A stretch of 64,000 bases of DNA, taken from NCBI RefSeq assembly GCF_013337685.1, contig NZ_SUQN01000008.1:248001-312000 (forward strand), given 5' to 3'. Source of the DNA: Citrobacter gillenii. Lineage in GTDB: Bacteria; Pseudomonadota; Gammaproteobacteria; Enterobacterales; Enterobacteriaceae. How positions within the stretch are numbered: the stretch's first letter is position 1; the number at the start of each line of letters is the position of its first letter. The notes beneath the pieces are model-generated. The model made no database searches. It was not told the origin of the DNA and saw nothing but the letters and a program-made list of their open reading frames with translations. The translations under genes and the position numbers were made by a program. This document shows, one piece after another, positions 20,549-33,819 of this stretch.

Positions 20549-21283
20549 TTACCCTTCGTGCAATCCGCACTCCCGCTTCAGTCCGAAGAAGCGCGTCTCT
20601 TCTTCCGCCATGCCCGGTTCCCATTTACGGGTGGTGTGGGTATCGCCTACCGACAGATAGCCTTGCTCCCACAGCGGATGATACTTCAGCCCGTGTTGTT
20701 GCAGGTACTGGTACACCGTGCGGTTGTCCCAGTCGATGATCGGCAGCAGTTTGAACACGCCACGCTGGATAGCCAGTACCGGCAAATGGGCACGACTGCC
20801 GGATTGCTCACGACGCAGGCCGGCAAACCAGGTTTGCGCATTGAGTTCTTGCAGCGCCCGGTTCATCGGCTCGACTTTGTTGATGTCATTGTATTTCTCA
20901 ATGCCTTCAACGCCCTGTTCCCACAGTTTGCCATAGCGCGCTTCCTGCCAGGCGGCACTCTCTTTTGCCCGGTAAACCTGCAGATTAAGTTTGAGCGTGT
21001 CCGTTAACTCGTCAATAAACTGGTAGGTTTCCGGGAACAAATAGCCGGTATCGGTAAGGATCACCGGGATATCCGGGCGAATCTGATTCACCAGGTGCAG
21101 GCTAACCGCCGCCTGAATACCAAAGCTTGAAGAGAGCACGTAGTCGCCAGGCAGATTCTCCAGCGCCCACGCCACACGATCCTGCGCGCTCAGTTTTTCC
21201 AGCTGGCTGTTGGTTTCCGCCAGCGCCATGACGCGCTCAACTTTTGGTAGGTCGTTTAATGCGTGTAGATCGAGTACGGACAT
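20549..21283 (-). CDS. cysH: Phosphoadenylyl-sulfate reductase (thioredoxin)
   Basis: Reduces PAPS to sulfite using thioredoxin. The PAPS-binding PP-loop region is [14 protein letters not shown], and the catalytic Cys is in the C-terminal ECGLHEG, as in E. coli. It lacks the extra cysteine pairs of iron-sulfur APS reductases. Length 244 aa is standard. It is last in cysJIH and is separated from cysI by paired REP units. Confidence 0.98.
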   Translation of the reverse strand: MSVLDLHALNDLPKVERVMALAETNSQLEKLSAQDRVAWALENLPGDYVLSSSFGIQAAVSLHLVNQIRPDIPVILTDTGYLFPETYQFIDELTDTLKLNLQVYRAKESAAWQEARYGKLWEQGVEGIEKYNDINKVEPMNRALQELNAQTWFAGLRREQSGSRAHLPVLAIQRGVFKLLPIIDWDNRTVYQYLQQHGLKYHPLWEQGYLSVGDTHTTRKWEPGMAEEETRFFGLKRECGLHEG

Positions 21284-21300
21284 GATTACCTCATCCTATG

Positions 21301-21372
21301 CCTGATGGTGCTGCGCTTATCCGGCCTACGCAGTCGGTAGGCCGGATAAGGCATTTATGCCGCCATCCGGCA
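21301..21372. repeat. Paired REP units (BIME) between cysI and cysH
   Basis: Two inverted REP copies face each other: TGATGGTGCTGCGCTTATCCGGCCTAC and GTAGGCCGGATAAGGC..GCCGCCATCCGGCA. They lie inside the cysJIH transcript and could affect mRNA decay. Confidence 0.85.
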
Positions 21373-21379
21373 ATTCAGG

Positions 21380-23092
21380 TTATTCCCAGAAATCCCGGGC
21401 GGGATCGAGCACCGGGCGAATAATGCCCGCACGCACCGTAAAATCGCCGAAGCCTTCACCCACTTCACGCTCTTTTGCCCAGCGCCCAATCAGTTCATCC
21501 AGCAAGGCCAGAATTTCTGTCTCGGTGATGTTCTCTTTGAACATCCGTGGAATACGCGTCCCGATACGGTTACCACCCAGGTGCAGGTTGTAACGTCCCG
21601 GCGCTTTCCCGACCAGGCCGACTTCTGCCAGCATGGCACGACCACAACCGTTCGGGCAGCCCGTCACGCGCAGCACAATGTTCTCGTCGCTCAACGCATA
21701 TTTCGCCATCAGGGCGTCAATGCTGTCGATAAACGTCGGCAGGAAGCGCTCTGCTTCCGCCATCGCCAGCGGACAGGTCGGGAACGAGACGCAGGCCATC
21801 GAGTTTTCACGCTGCGGAGTCACGGCATTCATTAAGCCGCTCTGCTGCGCAATCTTCTCGATCTTCGCCTTTTCACTTTCCGGCACACCGGCAATGATCA
21901 GGTTCTGGTTGGCGGTAATACGGAACTCGCCTTTGTGGATCTTTGCTATCTCCAGCAACCCGGTTTTCAGCGGACGTCCCGGATAATCCAGAATACGGCC
22001 ATTCTCAATAAACAGCGTCAGGTGCCATTTTTTGTCGATGCCCTTTACCCAGCCGATACGATCGCCGCGACCGGTAAACTCATACGGGCGAATCGATTCA
22101 AATTTGATGCCCGCCCGGCGTTCCACTTCTGCCTTAAAGGTCTCAACGCCGACGCGCTCCAGCGTGTATTTGGTTTTGGCGTTTTTACGGTCGGTACGAT
22201 TACCCCAGTCGCGCTGGGTGGTCACCACTGCTTCCGCAATGGCCAGCGTGTGCTCCAGCGGCAAATAGCCAAATTCACTGGCGGTACGCGCGTAGGTTTT
22301 CTTGTTACCGTGCTCAATAGACAGCCCACCGCCAACCAGCAGGTTGAACCCCACCAGTTTGCCATTTTCTGCTACCGCGACGAAGTTCATGTCGTTGGCA
22401 TGCAGATCGATATCGTTCTGCGGCGGAATAACCACCGTCGTTTTGAACTTACGCGGCAGATAAGTTTGACCGAGGATCGGCTCTTCATCGGTGGTGGCGA
22501 CTTTTTTCTGATCCAGCCAAATCTCTGCATACGCCCGGGTGCGCGGCAACAGGTGTTCAGAGATTTTCTTCGCCCACTCGTAGGCTTCCGCGTGTAACTC
22601 GGACTCGTACGGGTTGGAGGTACACAACACGTTACGGTTCATGTCGTTGGCGGTCGCCAGCGCGTCCAGTCCGACCGAGTTGAGCATCTGATGCACCGGC
22701 TTGACGTTCTTCTTCAGAATGCCGTGAAACTGAAAGGTCTGACGGTTGGTCAGACGGATGCTGCCGTAAATCGTGTTGTCATAAGCAAACTTATCGATCG
22801 CCTGCCATTGTTTAGTGGTGATGACCCCGCCCGGCAGACGGCAGCGCAGCAGCATCGCATGACGCGGCTCCAGCTTCTGCTCGGCGCGCTCGGCGCGAAT
22901 ATCGCGGTCATCCTGCTGGTACATACCGTGAAAACGGATCAGCAGAAAGTTATCACCTTTAAAACCGCCGGTGAGGCCGTCATTTAAATCTTCCGCAATG
23001 GTGCCGCGCAGATAGTTGCTTTCCAGCTTCATACGTTCAGCGTCGGACAGCTTACCTTCGACCACCAGTGGCCCTGGATGTTTTTCACTCAT
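21380..23092 (-). CDS. cysI: Sulfite reductase hemoprotein beta-component
   Basis: Siroheme and 4Fe-4S subunit that reduces sulfite to sulfide. The four cluster cysteines are in [15 protein letters not shown] with an upstream Cys (about 434 and 440) and in [12 protein letters not shown] (about 479 and 483). Siroheme/substrate residues lie in the two repeated ferrite reductase domains. Length 570 aa is standard. Its ATG overlaps the cysJ stop by one base. Confidence 0.98.
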   Translation of the reverse strand: MSEKHPGPLVVEGKLSDAERMKLESNYLRGTIAEDLNDGLTGGFKGDNFLLIRFHGMYQQDDRDIRAERAEQKLEPRHAMLLRCRLPGGVITTKQWQAIDKFAYDNTIYGSIRLTNRQTFQFHGILKKNVKPVHQMLNSVGLDALATANDMNRNVLCTSNPYESELHAEAYEWAKKISEHLLPRTRAYAEIWLDQKKVATTDEEPILGQTYLPRKFKTTVVIPPQNDIDLHANDMNFVAVAENGKLVGFNLLVGGGLSIEHGNKKTYARTASEFGYLPLEHTLAIAEAVVTTQRDWGNRTDRKNAKTKYTLERVGVETFKAEVERRAGIKFESIRPYEFTGRGDRIGWVKGIDKKWHLTLFIENGRILDYPGRPLKTGLLEIAKIHKGEFRITANQNLIIAGVPESEKAKIEKIAQQSGLMNAVTPQRENSMACVSFPTCPLAMAEAERFLPTFIDSIDALMAKYALSDENIVLRVTGCPNGCGRAMLAEVGLVGKAPGRYNLHLGGNRIGTRIPRMFKENITETEILALLDELIGRWAKEREVGEGFGDFTVRAGIIRPVLDPARDFWE

Positions 23093-24891
23093 TAGTAGAC
23101 ATCTCGCTGATAACGGCGCTCAACGCGCAGCTCACTTAAAAATTCATCCGCCGCTTCGGTATCCATCGCACCGAATTCGGCAATCACTTCCAGCAAAGCC
23201 TGCTCAACGTCTTTCGCCATGCGATTGGCGTCGCCGCAGACATAAATGTGCGCCCCGTCATTAATCCAGCGCCACAGTTCCGCACCTTGTTGGCGCAGTT
23301 TATCTTGTACGTAGACTTTTTCTTTTTGGTCGCGTGACCAGGCGAGATCGATCTGGGTAAGTACGCCCTCTTTGACGTAGCGCTGCCACTCCACCTGGTA
23401 GAGAAAATCTTCGGTAAAGTGCGGATTGCCAAAGAACAGCCAGTTTTTACCCGTCGCTTCATCGGCAGCACGCTGCTGCATAAAGGCGCGGAACGGTGCA
23501 ATTCCCGTCCCCGGCCCAATCATAATGACCGGTGTTTCAGGATTGGCTGGCAGACGGAAGTTGTCGTTATGTTCAATGAACACACGTACTTCACCTTCTT
23601 CGCCAACGCGGTCGGCGAGGAAGCTCGAGGCTCCGCCGGCACGGGCACGGCCTTCGACGTCAAACCGCACGGCACCGACGGTCACGTGTACTTCGCTTTC
23701 GACTTCCGCCTGTGAGGAGGCTATTGAGTACAGGCGCGGGGTCAACGGACGCAGCAGACCGATTAACGCTTCCGCGTCCAGCTGCGCCGGAGAAAAGCGC
23801 AGCATGTCGACGATAGGCGTGGTGGCGGCATAGTGTTGCAACTGCGCTTTATCGCCCACCAGCGGCAGCAACGTTTCACTGCGCGTTAAGGTGGCGTAAT
23901 TTTCTACAATATTGGCTGTGTTAACCGTCAGTTCGAAGTGCCACTGCAGCGCGTCGGTAAGCGGTAGCAATTTGCCATCAACCGTGACCGGCTCGTCGCC
24001 TTTCAGCCACAGCAGTTCAACAATCTCTTTGACCAGCGCCGGATCGTTTTGATACCACACGCCGAGCGCGTCGCCGGGCTGATAGCGCAGGCCGGAATCG
24101 CCCAGATCGATTTCGATATGACGCACGTCTTTTTCGGAGTCACGACCGGTGATTTTCTGATTCACGGAAAGCGACGCGCTAAGCGGCGCTTCTTTAGTGT
24201 ACGGACTGGTATGCACCTCGTTAATCGCACCGCTCGCAGCGGTCTGTACAGAAGGTACAGCAGGCGCTCGTGCCTTCAACACATCAACCAGACGGGCGCG
24301 CCACTGCGCAGCTGCCGGTTGATATTCAACATCTGCATCTACACGATCCAGCAAGCGTTCACCGCCAAGCTCCGCCAGTTTGCTGTCGAAGTTTTTGCCA
24401 GACTGGCAGAAAAACTCATAAGAGGTATCGCCAAGGCCAAACACGGCGAAGGCGGTATTTTCAAGTTTCGGCGCTTTTTTAGAGAACAGGAATTTATGCA
24501 ACGCCACCGCTTCTTCCGCCGGCTCACCCTCTCCCTGCGTCGAGGCCACCACGACCAGCAATTTCTCGTTGGCAATATTTTTAAATTTATAGTCGCCGGC
24601 ATTGATCAGGGTGACATTGAGCTTCGCGGCAATAAGATCGTCACGCAGGGCTTCCGCCACACGGCGCGCATTACCGGTCTGCGAGGCGGAGATGAGCGTG
24701 ATCCCCGGCATTTCGGCAGCAGGTGCAGGAATAATCGCATTGGCGCCCGGCTGCTGATTCAGCACGCCCCAGAAATAGCCAGAAACCCACGCAAGCTGCG
24801 CGGGCGAGAGATCGGTCGTGGCCGCCTGAAGGCGTGCCAGCTGTTCCGGGTTTAGCGGAAGCAAAGCGGAAAGTGGGGCCTGTGTCGTCAT
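23092..24891 (-). CDS. cysJ: Sulfite reductase flavoprotein alpha-component
   Basis: NADPH-dependent diflavin reductase that feeds electrons to CysI. It has an FMN-binding flavodoxin domain (about 60-205, [13 protein letters not shown]) and a connecting domain. The FAD/NADPH module follows, with [36 protein letters not shown] and the C-terminal RYQRDVY. Length 599 aa equals E. coli. First gene of cysJIH, divergent from queD across a 305-bp spacer. Confidence 0.98.
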   Translation of the reverse strand: MTTQAPLSALLPLNPEQLARLQAATTDLSPAQLAWVSGYFWGVLNQQPGANAIIPAPAAEMPGITLISASQTGNARRVAEALRDDLIAAKLNVTLINAGDYKFKNIANEKLLVVVASTQGEGEPAEEAVALHKFLFSKKAPKLENTAFAVFGLGDTSYEFFCQSGKNFDSKLAELGGERLLDRVDADVEYQPAAAQWRARLVDVLKARAPAVPSVQTAASGAINEVHTSPYTKEAPLSASLSVNQKITGRDSEKDVRHIEIDLGDSGLRYQPGDALGVWYQNDPALVKEIVELLWLKGDEPVTVDGKLLPLTDALQWHFELTVNTANIVENYATLTRSETLLPLVGDKAQLQHYAATTPIVDMLRFSPAQLDAEALIGLLRPLTPRLYSIASSQAEVESEVHVTVGAVRFDVEGRARAGGASSFLADRVGEEGEVRVFIEHNDNFRLPANPETPVIMIGPGTGIAPFRAFMQQRAADEATGKNWLFFGNPHFTEDFLYQVEWQRYVKEGVLTQIDLAWSRDQKEKVYVQDKLRQQGAELWRWINDGAHIYVCGDANRMAKDVEQALLEVIAEFGAMDTEAADEFLSELRVERRYQRDVY

Positions 24892-25196
24892 GCGTTGTCA
24901 TGTTCCAGTAAGCAAAGCGGATTTAAGCAATAAAACCCAAACTGAAGATAAGGTTAACGGCGAGAATAGTAACAATTAAAGAAGGGATAGAAATAACAAA
25001 TAACCAAATGGACTAACCTGTTTTAGCTATAGTTATTAACGGCAAAACAGATTTAATAACCATATGATATATAAATAGTTATTTGATATTGATTGCGCAA
25101 ATGCACTATCAGGATACCCAGCGCCCGTTTAACTAATGATAAAATTCGTATTATAAGGTACCCTACGGCGGTTTTTTGCATTCTTGAGAGTAGATA
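24892..25196. promoter_or_regulatory. Divergent cysJ/queD promoter region
   Basis: This 305-bp spacer is AT-rich and has no gene. On the cysJ strand GGTTATTTGTTATTTC near 25006-24991 resembles the CysB-bound part of the E. coli cysJ promoter by memory, and CTATAGC near 25031 is a possible -10 upstream of it. The queD side contains GATAATG at the start codon with a weak ribosome site. No RNA gene or riboswitch was recognised. Confidence 0.4.
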
Positions 25197-25559
25197 ATGT
25201 CCACCACCCTGTTTAAAGATTTCACCTTCGAAGCCGCTCACCACCTGCCGCACGTACCAGAAGGGCACAAATGTGGCCGTCTGCATGGTCACTCATTTAT
25301 GGTGCGTCTTGAAATTACGGGTGAAGTCGATCCCCATACCGGTTGGATTATGGACTTTTCCGAGTTAAAAGCGGCATTTAAGCCGACGTACAATCGCCTT
25401 GATCACTACTATTTGAATGATATTCCGGGTCTTGAGAATCCGACCAGTGAAGTACTGGCGAAGTGGATCTGGGATGAGATGAAACCGCTGGTTCCGCTGC
25501 TGAGCGCGGTGATGGTAAAAGAGACCTGCACGGCGGGCTGCGTCTATCGCGGCGAGTGA
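25197..25559 (+). CDS. queD: 6-carboxytetrahydropterin synthase QueD
   Basis: First committed step of queuosine/preQ1 synthesis: converts dihydroneopterin triphosphate to 6-carboxy-tetrahydropterin. Zinc-binding His residues are in [10 protein letters not shown] and GRLHGHSF, and the catalytic Cys is in [10 protein letters not shown]. At 120 aa it is one residue shorter than E. coli QueD. queE follows in the opposite orientation after paired REP units, and queF is at 51455. Confidence 0.96.
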   Translation: MSTTLFKDFTFEAAHHLPHVPEGHKCGRLHGHSFMVRLEITGEVDPHTGWIMDFSELKAAFKPTYNRLDHYYLNDIPGLENPTSEVLAKWIWDEMKPLVPLLSAVMVKETCTAGCVYRGE

Positions 25560-25567
25560 TTCAGTCA

Positions 25568-25646
25568 TTGCCGGATGGCGGAGCGTCTTATACGGCCTAC
25601 ACGTATCTACAAGCGTAGGCCGGGCAAGCGAAGCGCACCCGGCAAA
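25568..25646. repeat. Paired REP units between queD and queE
   Basis: GCCGGATGGCGGAGCG...ACGGCCTAC and GTAGGCCGGGCAAGCGAAGCGCACCCGGC are inverted REP copies in the convergent spacer. Confidence 0.8.
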
Positions 25647-25651
25647 ATTTA

Positions 25652-26323
25652 TCAGGCAATATTCAGGTATTTATGCGTTTGCATCGACAGACGCCAGTTA
25701 CGCGCAATACAGGTATCAATACACAGGCGCGTGGCATCATCCTTCTGACTGATCGGCTGTAAAGCAATGATGCGCGGCTTATCATCGGTCAACGTCGCCA
25801 GCAGTTCATCCAGTGCTTCAATGTCGCGAACACGCCCCACCGGGTGCTTGATTTCATTGGCGCGTTCCAGCGCCTGAGATAACACGTCATAGCCGCCGCG
25901 CATATTCACCTTGGGAGAGACAGTCACCCAGGTGTTCGGCGTACAGCGGACTTCATGCGTGCCGCTGGTTTCAATCTGGCAGCTAAAGCCATTTTTTTCC
26001 AGCAAGTCGGTCAGCGGCATCAGGTCGTGAATGCAGGGTTCACCACCGGTGATCACCACATGGCGGGCGGTATAGCCCTGACGCTGAATCACAGCCAGCA
26101 GATCTTCGCTGCTCGCCGCGCCCCATTTATCGCTCTCTTTAGTCTTGGCCAGGATGCTGTAAAGCGAGACTTCCCGATCCTCAAGCTTATCCCAGGTGTG
26201 TTTGGTATCGCACCAGGCACAGCCAACCGGGCATCCCTGTAAACGAATAAAAATGGCGGGGACGCCGGTAAAATAACCCTCACCTTGCAGGGTCTGGAAC
26301 ATCTCATTAATCGGGTACTGCAT
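25652..26323 (-). CDS. queE: 7-carboxy-7-deazaguanine synthase QueE
   Basis: Radical SAM enzyme of preQ0 synthesis that contracts the carboxy-tetrahydropterin ring. The cluster motif is CPVGCAWC (CX3CX2C), and VITGGEPCIHDL is the SAM-binding region. The ATG at 26323 gives 223 aa beginning MQYPINEMFQTLQGEG, as in E. coli. The frame extends 19 codons upstream without a plausible start. The product follows QueD in the pathway. Confidence 0.97.
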   Translation of the reverse strand: MQYPINEMFQTLQGEGYFTGVPAIFIRLQGCPVGCAWCDTKHTWDKLEDREVSLYSILAKTKESDKWGAASSEDLLAVIQRQGYTARHVVITGGEPCIHDLMPLTDLLEKNGFSCQIETSGTHEVRCTPNTWVTVSPKVNMRGGYDVLSQALERANEIKHPVGRVRDIEALDELLATLTDDKPRIIALQPISQKDDATRLCIDTCIARNWRLSMQTHKYLNIA

Positions 26324-26394
26324 AGTCTTCTCAATGTGGGGATAAACGATAATTATCGCAGATCCCCGCCAAAGTATCATGCCCGATCGTTGCT

Positions 26395-27084
26395 TTACGA
26401 GGCGATCGCCGTGACAAAGCGTGCCGTTATTTGTTGCGGACGGGTGATTGCGCCCCCAACCACTACGGTATGCGCGCCTAATGCCAGACAGTGTGCAGCC
26501 CGTTCAGGGGTGTCGACATTCCCCTCTGCCACTACCGGCAGGCTGACTGCAGCCAGTACCTCACGTAAAAAACCACAGTCGTTATCCGCGAGCACATGCC
26601 CACGCGTCTCTACCGTGTAGCCATAAAGCGTCGTACCCACGCAGTCAAAACCCAGTCGTTCTGCGGTGACGGCTTCGTCTACGCTGGCGATGTCCGCCAT
26701 CAACAGCACAGATGGGTAGCGCGCGCGAATCTGCATAACCAACGCGTCCAGCGTTTGCCCACCGGGACGTGGGCGCGCAGTCGCATCAAGGGCAATAATT
26801 TCCGGCTCAACGGTCATTAACTCATCCACTTCCTTCATAGTGGCGGTGATAAACACGTCGCTACCCGGATAATCACGTTTGATGATCCCAATGATCGGCA
26901 GTGCGACGCTTTCTTTAATGGCGCGAATGTCCACTACGCTGTTCGCACGGATACCGACAGCCCCTCCCTGTGCTGCCGCCAATGCCATCCGTGACATGAT
27001 AAACGGGCTGTGCAGAGGCTCATTTTCCAGCGCCTGACAGGAGACAATTAACTTACCTTTCAGCGTATCCAGTACAGTTTTCAT
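26395..27084 (-). CDS. nanE: N-acetylmannosamine-6-phosphate 2-epimerase
   Basis: Converts ManNAc-6-phosphate to GlcNAc-6-phosphate. The 229-aa TIM-barrel protein has the NanE blocks [50 protein letters not shown] and [13 protein letters not shown]. The ATG overlaps the stop of the upstream PTS gene by one base (TAATG), so transport and epimerisation are coupled. This is not the nan sialic acid operon, since nanA, nanT and nanK are absent here. The pairing suggests that the PTS brings in ManNAc or a close relative as the 6-phosphate. Confidence 0.93.
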   Translation of the reverse strand: MKTVLDTLKGKLIVSCQALENEPLHSPFIMSRMALAAAQGGAVGIRANSVVDIRAIKESVALPIIGIIKRDYPGSDVFITATMKEVDELMTVEPEIIALDATARPRPGGQTLDALVMQIRARYPSVLLMADIASVDEAVTAERLGFDCVGTTLYGYTVETRGHVLADNDCGFLREVLAAVSLPVVAEGNVDTPERAAHCLALGAHTVVVGGAITRPQQITARFVTAIAS

Positions 27085-28640
27085 TACGATAAAATCTCTT
27101 CAACTTCATTTTTGATAATGGTGACGTGCGGGCCATAAATCACCTGAACACCATTGCCACGAATAATCACGCCACGCGCCCCGGTTGCTTTCAGTGCGGC
27201 TTCATCAACCTTGCTGCCATCTTTCACCGTCACGCGTAGTCGCGTGGCGCAACAATCCACCTCTTCCAGATTCTCTTTGCCCCCCAGTCCGGCAACCACT
27301 GCTGCGGCACGTTCGCTTTGAGGCAACGCATTTTCTACTAACGTTGCGTTCTCACGGCCCGGCGTCATCCAGCCAAAGCGGTTGATCAAATAGCGGAAGG
27401 TGAAGTAGTACAGGAAGAACCACGGCACGCCCACCATAGGCACGTACATCCAGTTGGTTTTCGCTTCGCCCTGCAATACGCCAAAGAGGATGAAATCGAT
27501 CAGTCCTCCCGAGAAGGTTTGCCCGATGGTGATATGTAAAATATGGGCAATCATAAATGCCAGGCCATCGAAGAAGGCGTGAATGACATATAACACGGGT
27601 GCCACGAACAGGAAGGAGAACTCAATAGGCTCAGTGATGCCGGTCAGGAAGGAAGTCAGCGCAGCAGACAGCAGCAGACCCGCGACAACTTTTTTGTTCT
27701 CTGACTTCGCCGTGTGGTACATCGCCAGACATGCCCCAAGCAGACCGAACATCATGGTAATGAAGCGCCCGGACATAAAGCGGGAGGTACCCACATAGAA
27801 CTGCTGAGTGTTCGGATCGGCAAGCTGAGCGAAGAAAATACGTTGTGTGCCTTCCACTAATTGGCCGTTAACGATTTCACTGCCACCGAGTGCCGTCGTC
27901 CAGAATGGCAGATAAAAGATATGATGCAGACCCAGTGGACCAAGCATACGCAGGATAAAACCGTACAACAGCGTTCCCAGATAACCCGTTGCATCAACAA
28001 GGCCACCCAGTCCAAATATGAGTTTCTGGAAATGGGGCCAGACCACCGTCATTGCGGCACCGACTGCAATCGCCGCAAGCGAGCTAATGATCGGAACAAA
28101 GCGCGAGCCGCTAAAGAAACCCAGAAACTGCGGTAGCGAGACTTTATTAAAGCGACTGTGCAGCGCGCAGGTAACAAGGCCTATCACCACACCACCAAAC
28201 ACACCCGTTTCCAGCGTCTGGATACCCAGCGTCATTCCCTGACCAACAGCACCTGGGTTCTCATGCGCCAGCGTCCCGTTCAGGATCAGCAAAGCGTTGA
28301 TAGTGGCATTCATCACCAGAAACGCCAGCAGCGCGGCAAGCCCCGCAGTGCCTTTATCCGTCTTCGCCAGGCCCACTGCTACACCAACCGCAAAAAGCAC
28401 CGACAAGTTGGCGAACACAATGGATCCCGCGCTGGTCATGATAGTGAAGATAGCCTGCAACCAGTCAACATCTAAAAACGGGTAGGCCGTCAACGTATTG
28501 GGGTTTGATAATGCACCACCAATACCCAGTAACAGCCCCGCAGCGGGTAATATCGCAATTGGCAGCATAAACGATTTGCCAAACCGCTGTGCCTTTTCAA
28601 ACCACGCCCCTGACGACGCGCCGCTAAACATATTCATCAT
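27084..28640 (-). CDS. Glucose-family PTS transporter EIICB, predicted amino-sugar specific
   Basis: Phosphotransferase permease of 518 aa. The EIIC domain (about residues 10-400) has ten or so hydrophobic segments, starting at [21 protein letters not shown]. The EIIB domain near the end carries the phosphorylated Cys in DCCATRLRV. There is no EIIA domain, so EIIA-Glc (Crr) or another carrier must act in trans. The ATG at 28640 has an AGGGGA site; an upstream ATG at 28679 would add 13 codons. Substrate is inferred from coupling to nanE. GlcNAc, MurNAc and maltose-type permeases are the closest relatives by general appearance. Confidence 0.9.
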   Translation of the reverse strand: MMNMFSGASSGAWFEKAQRFGKSFMLPIAILPAAGLLLGIGGALSNPNTLTAYPFLDVDWLQAIFTIMTSAGSIVFANLSVLFAVGVAVGLAKTDKGTAGLAALLAFLVMNATINALLILNGTLAHENPGAVGQGMTLGIQTLETGVFGGVVIGLVTCALHSRFNKVSLPQFLGFFSGSRFVPIISSLAAIAVGAAMTVVWPHFQKLIFGLGGLVDATGYLGTLLYGFILRMLGPLGLHHIFYLPFWTTALGGSEIVNGQLVEGTQRIFFAQLADPNTQQFYVGTSRFMSGRFITMMFGLLGACLAMYHTAKSENKKVVAGLLLSAALTSFLTGITEPIEFSFLFVAPVLYVIHAFFDGLAFMIAHILHITIGQTFSGGLIDFILFGVLQGEAKTNWMYVPMVGVPWFFLYYFTFRYLINRFGWMTPGRENATLVENALPQSERAAAVVAGLGGKENLEEVDCCATRLRVTVKDGSKVDEAALKATGARGVIIRGNGVQVIYGPHVTIIKNEVEEILS

Positions 28641-28805
28641 TTTTTCATTCCCCTGACAATTGATGAAAATTTTTACCATAAATAATTTTATAAATGAAAA
28701 TTATCATCAAAATTCTGGAAGTCGATCATACTTTTTTGAAATGACTGGCATCTCTCCCCCGCTTTCCGCCACACTATCGCCAGAGAAACGTATTAAGGAT
28801 TTTGC
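28641..28805. promoter_or_regulatory. Divergent PTS/rpiR-type promoter region with repeated ATGAAAATT
   Basis: ATGAAAATT occurs at 28663-28671 and 28694-28702, 31 bp apart (about three helical turns). The second is part of ATGAAAATTATCAT, a short imperfect palindrome. These are candidates for the operator of the adjacent RpiR-type regulator. Confidence 0.4.
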
Positions 28806-29630
28806 ATGCCAGAAAATGAAAACCTGCTGCTGAGACTGCGCCAGGGCGTAGACGGATACAGCCGTACACAGCAGAAGCTGGGTGAGTTTGTGCTGAGCGA
28901 TCCGGCAAAAGTTGTCTATCTAACGATTACCGAACTGGCGCGCGAAAGCGACACCAGCGAGGCCAGCGTCACGCGTCTGTGCCGCACGCTAGGATGTAAG
29001 GGCTATAACGAATTTAAGATGGCGCTGGCGCTTGATCTCCAGCACGGACAGCCGATCGAACACGGCGGCGATGAGATTGACAATGTGGTCAATGAATCCG
29101 TACAGGCCTTGCAGGACACCGCAAAATTACTCGACAGGACATTACTCGAAGCTGCCGCCCTCGCGCTGCACCAGGCCCAGTCGGTACAGATTTATGGCGT
29201 GGCGGCCAGTGCGATTCTGGGGGAATATCTACATTACAAACTGTTGCGTCTGGGCAAGCCCGCACAACTGTTCAGCGACATGCATCGTGCCGCCATGAAT
29301 GCCACTACGCTTTCCAAAGACTCGCTGGTGGTGGCAATTTCCAGTTCAGGCTCCACTCGCGATCTGCTTCATGTCGTTAAACTTGCGCGTAAGCATGGCG
29401 TCCCCGTACTGGCGCTGAGCAACACGCCGCGCAGTCCGCTGGCTTCACTGAGTGATATCCAACTGGTTGCAGCCAAACCCGAAGGACCGCTGAGCGCTGG
29501 GGCGCTCAATGCCAAAGTGGGCGTAATGTTATTAGTTGAATTGCTCACCACATCGCTTATCGCGCTGGATGAAAAGTACAGCGATGTGAGTCAGCAAACC
29601 GCCAGTGCGACGCTGCCGCTGCTACTTTAA
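28806..29630 (+). CDS. RpiR-family sugar-phosphate-responsive regulator
   Basis: Transcription factor of 274 aa, divergent from the PTS-nanE operon and probably its local regulator. The N-terminal helix-turn-helix (about 1-78) includes TITELARESDTSEASVTRLCRTLG. A SIS domain (about 115-250) has VAISSSGSTRDLLHVVKLAR for sugar-phosphate binding. The likely effector is ManNAc-6-phosphate or GlcNAc-6-phosphate, by analogy with NanR/MurR-type systems. The frame is intact and ends at a terminator shared with eno. Confidence 0.92.
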   Translation: MPENENLLLRLRQGVDGYSRTQQKLGEFVLSDPAKVVYLTITELARESDTSEASVTRLCRTLGCKGYNEFKMALALDLQHGQPIEHGGDEIDNVVNESVQALQDTAKLLDRTLLEAAALALHQAQSVQIYGVAASAILGEYLHYKLLRLGKPAQLFSDMHRAAMNATTLSKDSLVVAISSSGSTRDLLHVVKLARKHGVPVLALSNTPRSPLASLSDIQLVAAKPEGPLSAGALNAKVGVMLLVELLTTSLIALDEKYSDVSQQTASATLPLLL

Positions 29631-29639
29631 AGACATAAA

Positions 29640-29664
29640 AAAACCCGCCGAAGCGGGTTTTTAC
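29640..29664. terminator. Bidirectional terminator between the RpiR regulator and eno
   Basis: ACCCGC-CGAA-GCGGGT (29643-29658) has A and T runs on either side, so it can work for both convergent transcripts. Confidence 0.9.
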
Positions 29665-29685
29665 GTTAAGAGCTAAAGAGCAGGA

Positions 29686-32723
<3,038 letters not shown>

Positions 32724-32932
32724 TTAGGGTGAAACGATGGAATTACCAAGACGGGAAAGTAGTATACCCGAACATGGCGAGCGCCACAAACTTTCATTAT
32801 TCCTCCTCTTCACCAGGCTCACATTAACATCGGGAGTGAGAAAATAGCCCCTTTGGGGTAAATGTTTTTGACGTAAATCAATCGCTTGTTATTTAAAAAA
32901 TCACACAAATCGCCCTTGACCGACGAAACCCC

Positions 32933-33724
32933 TTAGAGATCAATTTCCTGGCGTTTTACCTGTTGCCAGACTTCTTCCATAGTTTCCAGATCAACACCAG
33001 TCATTTCCAGACCGCGTTCAGCAACAATCCGTTCAACTTCACGAAAACGTCGCTCAAATTTTTCGTTCGCTTTCTGTAATGCGGTCTCGGCTTTTGTGCC
33101 TAAATGGCGGGCCATATTGACCGTGGCAAACAGCAGGTCGCCCATTTCCTCCTCCAGTTTAGCCTGGTCGACGACGGCCTGCTTCGCTTCGAACATGACT
33201 TCGTCGATCTCTTCATAAACCTTGTCGACCACCGGTCCTAACGTCTTCCAGTCAAAACCAACATTTGAGCAGCGTTTCTGGATTTTTTGAGCGCGCATCA
33301 GCGCCGGTAAACTACGGGGAATATCGTCCAATGCGGAATGTTGGGCTTTCTGCGCACGTTCTTCGCTTTTAATTTGCTCCCAACGGGTTAACACCTCAGT
33401 GCTGTTGCTGGCGGAAACATCGGCAAAAACATGCGGATGACGGCGTTCAAGTTTATCGCTGATGGCCGCACAAATATCATCAAAATTAAAGCGCCCTTCT
33501 TCCTGTGCCATCTGCGCGTAAAACACCACCTGGAACAGTAAATCCCCCAACTCTCCGCGCAGATCGTCGAAGTCTTCACGCGCAATGGCATCGAGCACTT
33601 CATAGGTTTCTTCGAGGGTATAGGGGGCGATGGTGGCGAAAGTCTGCTCTTTATCCCACGGACAGCCGTTTTCCGGGTCGCGCAGGCGCTGCATAATACC
33701 GAGCAGTCGGTCGATTTGATTCAT
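32933..33724 (-). CDS. mazG: Nucleoside triphosphate pyrophosphohydrolase MazG
   Basis: Hydrolyses NTPs to NMP and pyrophosphate and can lower ppGpp. It has two tandem MazG domains: LEETYEVLDAI..DLRGELGDLLFQVVF and a second with KVYEEIDEVMFEA..KLEEEMGDLLFATVN. Each supplies Glu/Asp for magnesium. The ATG at 33724 gives 263 aa, as in E. coli; the 14 codons upstream lie in a REP repeat. In E. coli mazEF sits between relA and mazG; here only REP DNA is present. Confidence 0.97.
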   Translation of the reverse strand: MNQIDRLLGIMQRLRDPENGCPWDKEQTFATIAPYTLEETYEVLDAIAREDFDDLRGELGDLLFQVVFYAQMAQEEGRFNFDDICAAISDKLERRHPHVFADVSASNSTEVLTRWEQIKSEERAQKAQHSALDDIPRSLPALMRAQKIQKRCSNVGFDWKTLGPVVDKVYEEIDEVMFEAKQAVVDQAKLEEEMGDLLFATVNMARHLGTKAETALQKANEKFERRFREVERIVAERGLEMTGVDLETMEEVWQQVKRQEIDL

Positions 33725-33741
33725 TACAAGATCCTGAAAAC

Positions 33742-33813
33742 GTAGGCCCGATAAGCAAAGCGCCATCGGGCATGGTGATATTGCCGGATGGCGGCACGCC
33801 TTATCCGGCCTAC
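33742..33813. repeat. REP pair between relA and mazG
   Basis: GTAGGCCCGATAAGCAAAGCGCCATCGGGCA and TTGCCGGATGGCGGCACGCCTTATCCGGCCTAC are adjacent REP copies. They fill the whole spacer where E. coli has mazEF. Confidence 0.8.
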
Positions 33814-33819
33814 AAATGA

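Noticed and set aside
24049-24855. 268-codon plus-strand frame opposite cysJ
   Set aside because: Shadow of cysJ, which is intact and clearly coding on the other strand.
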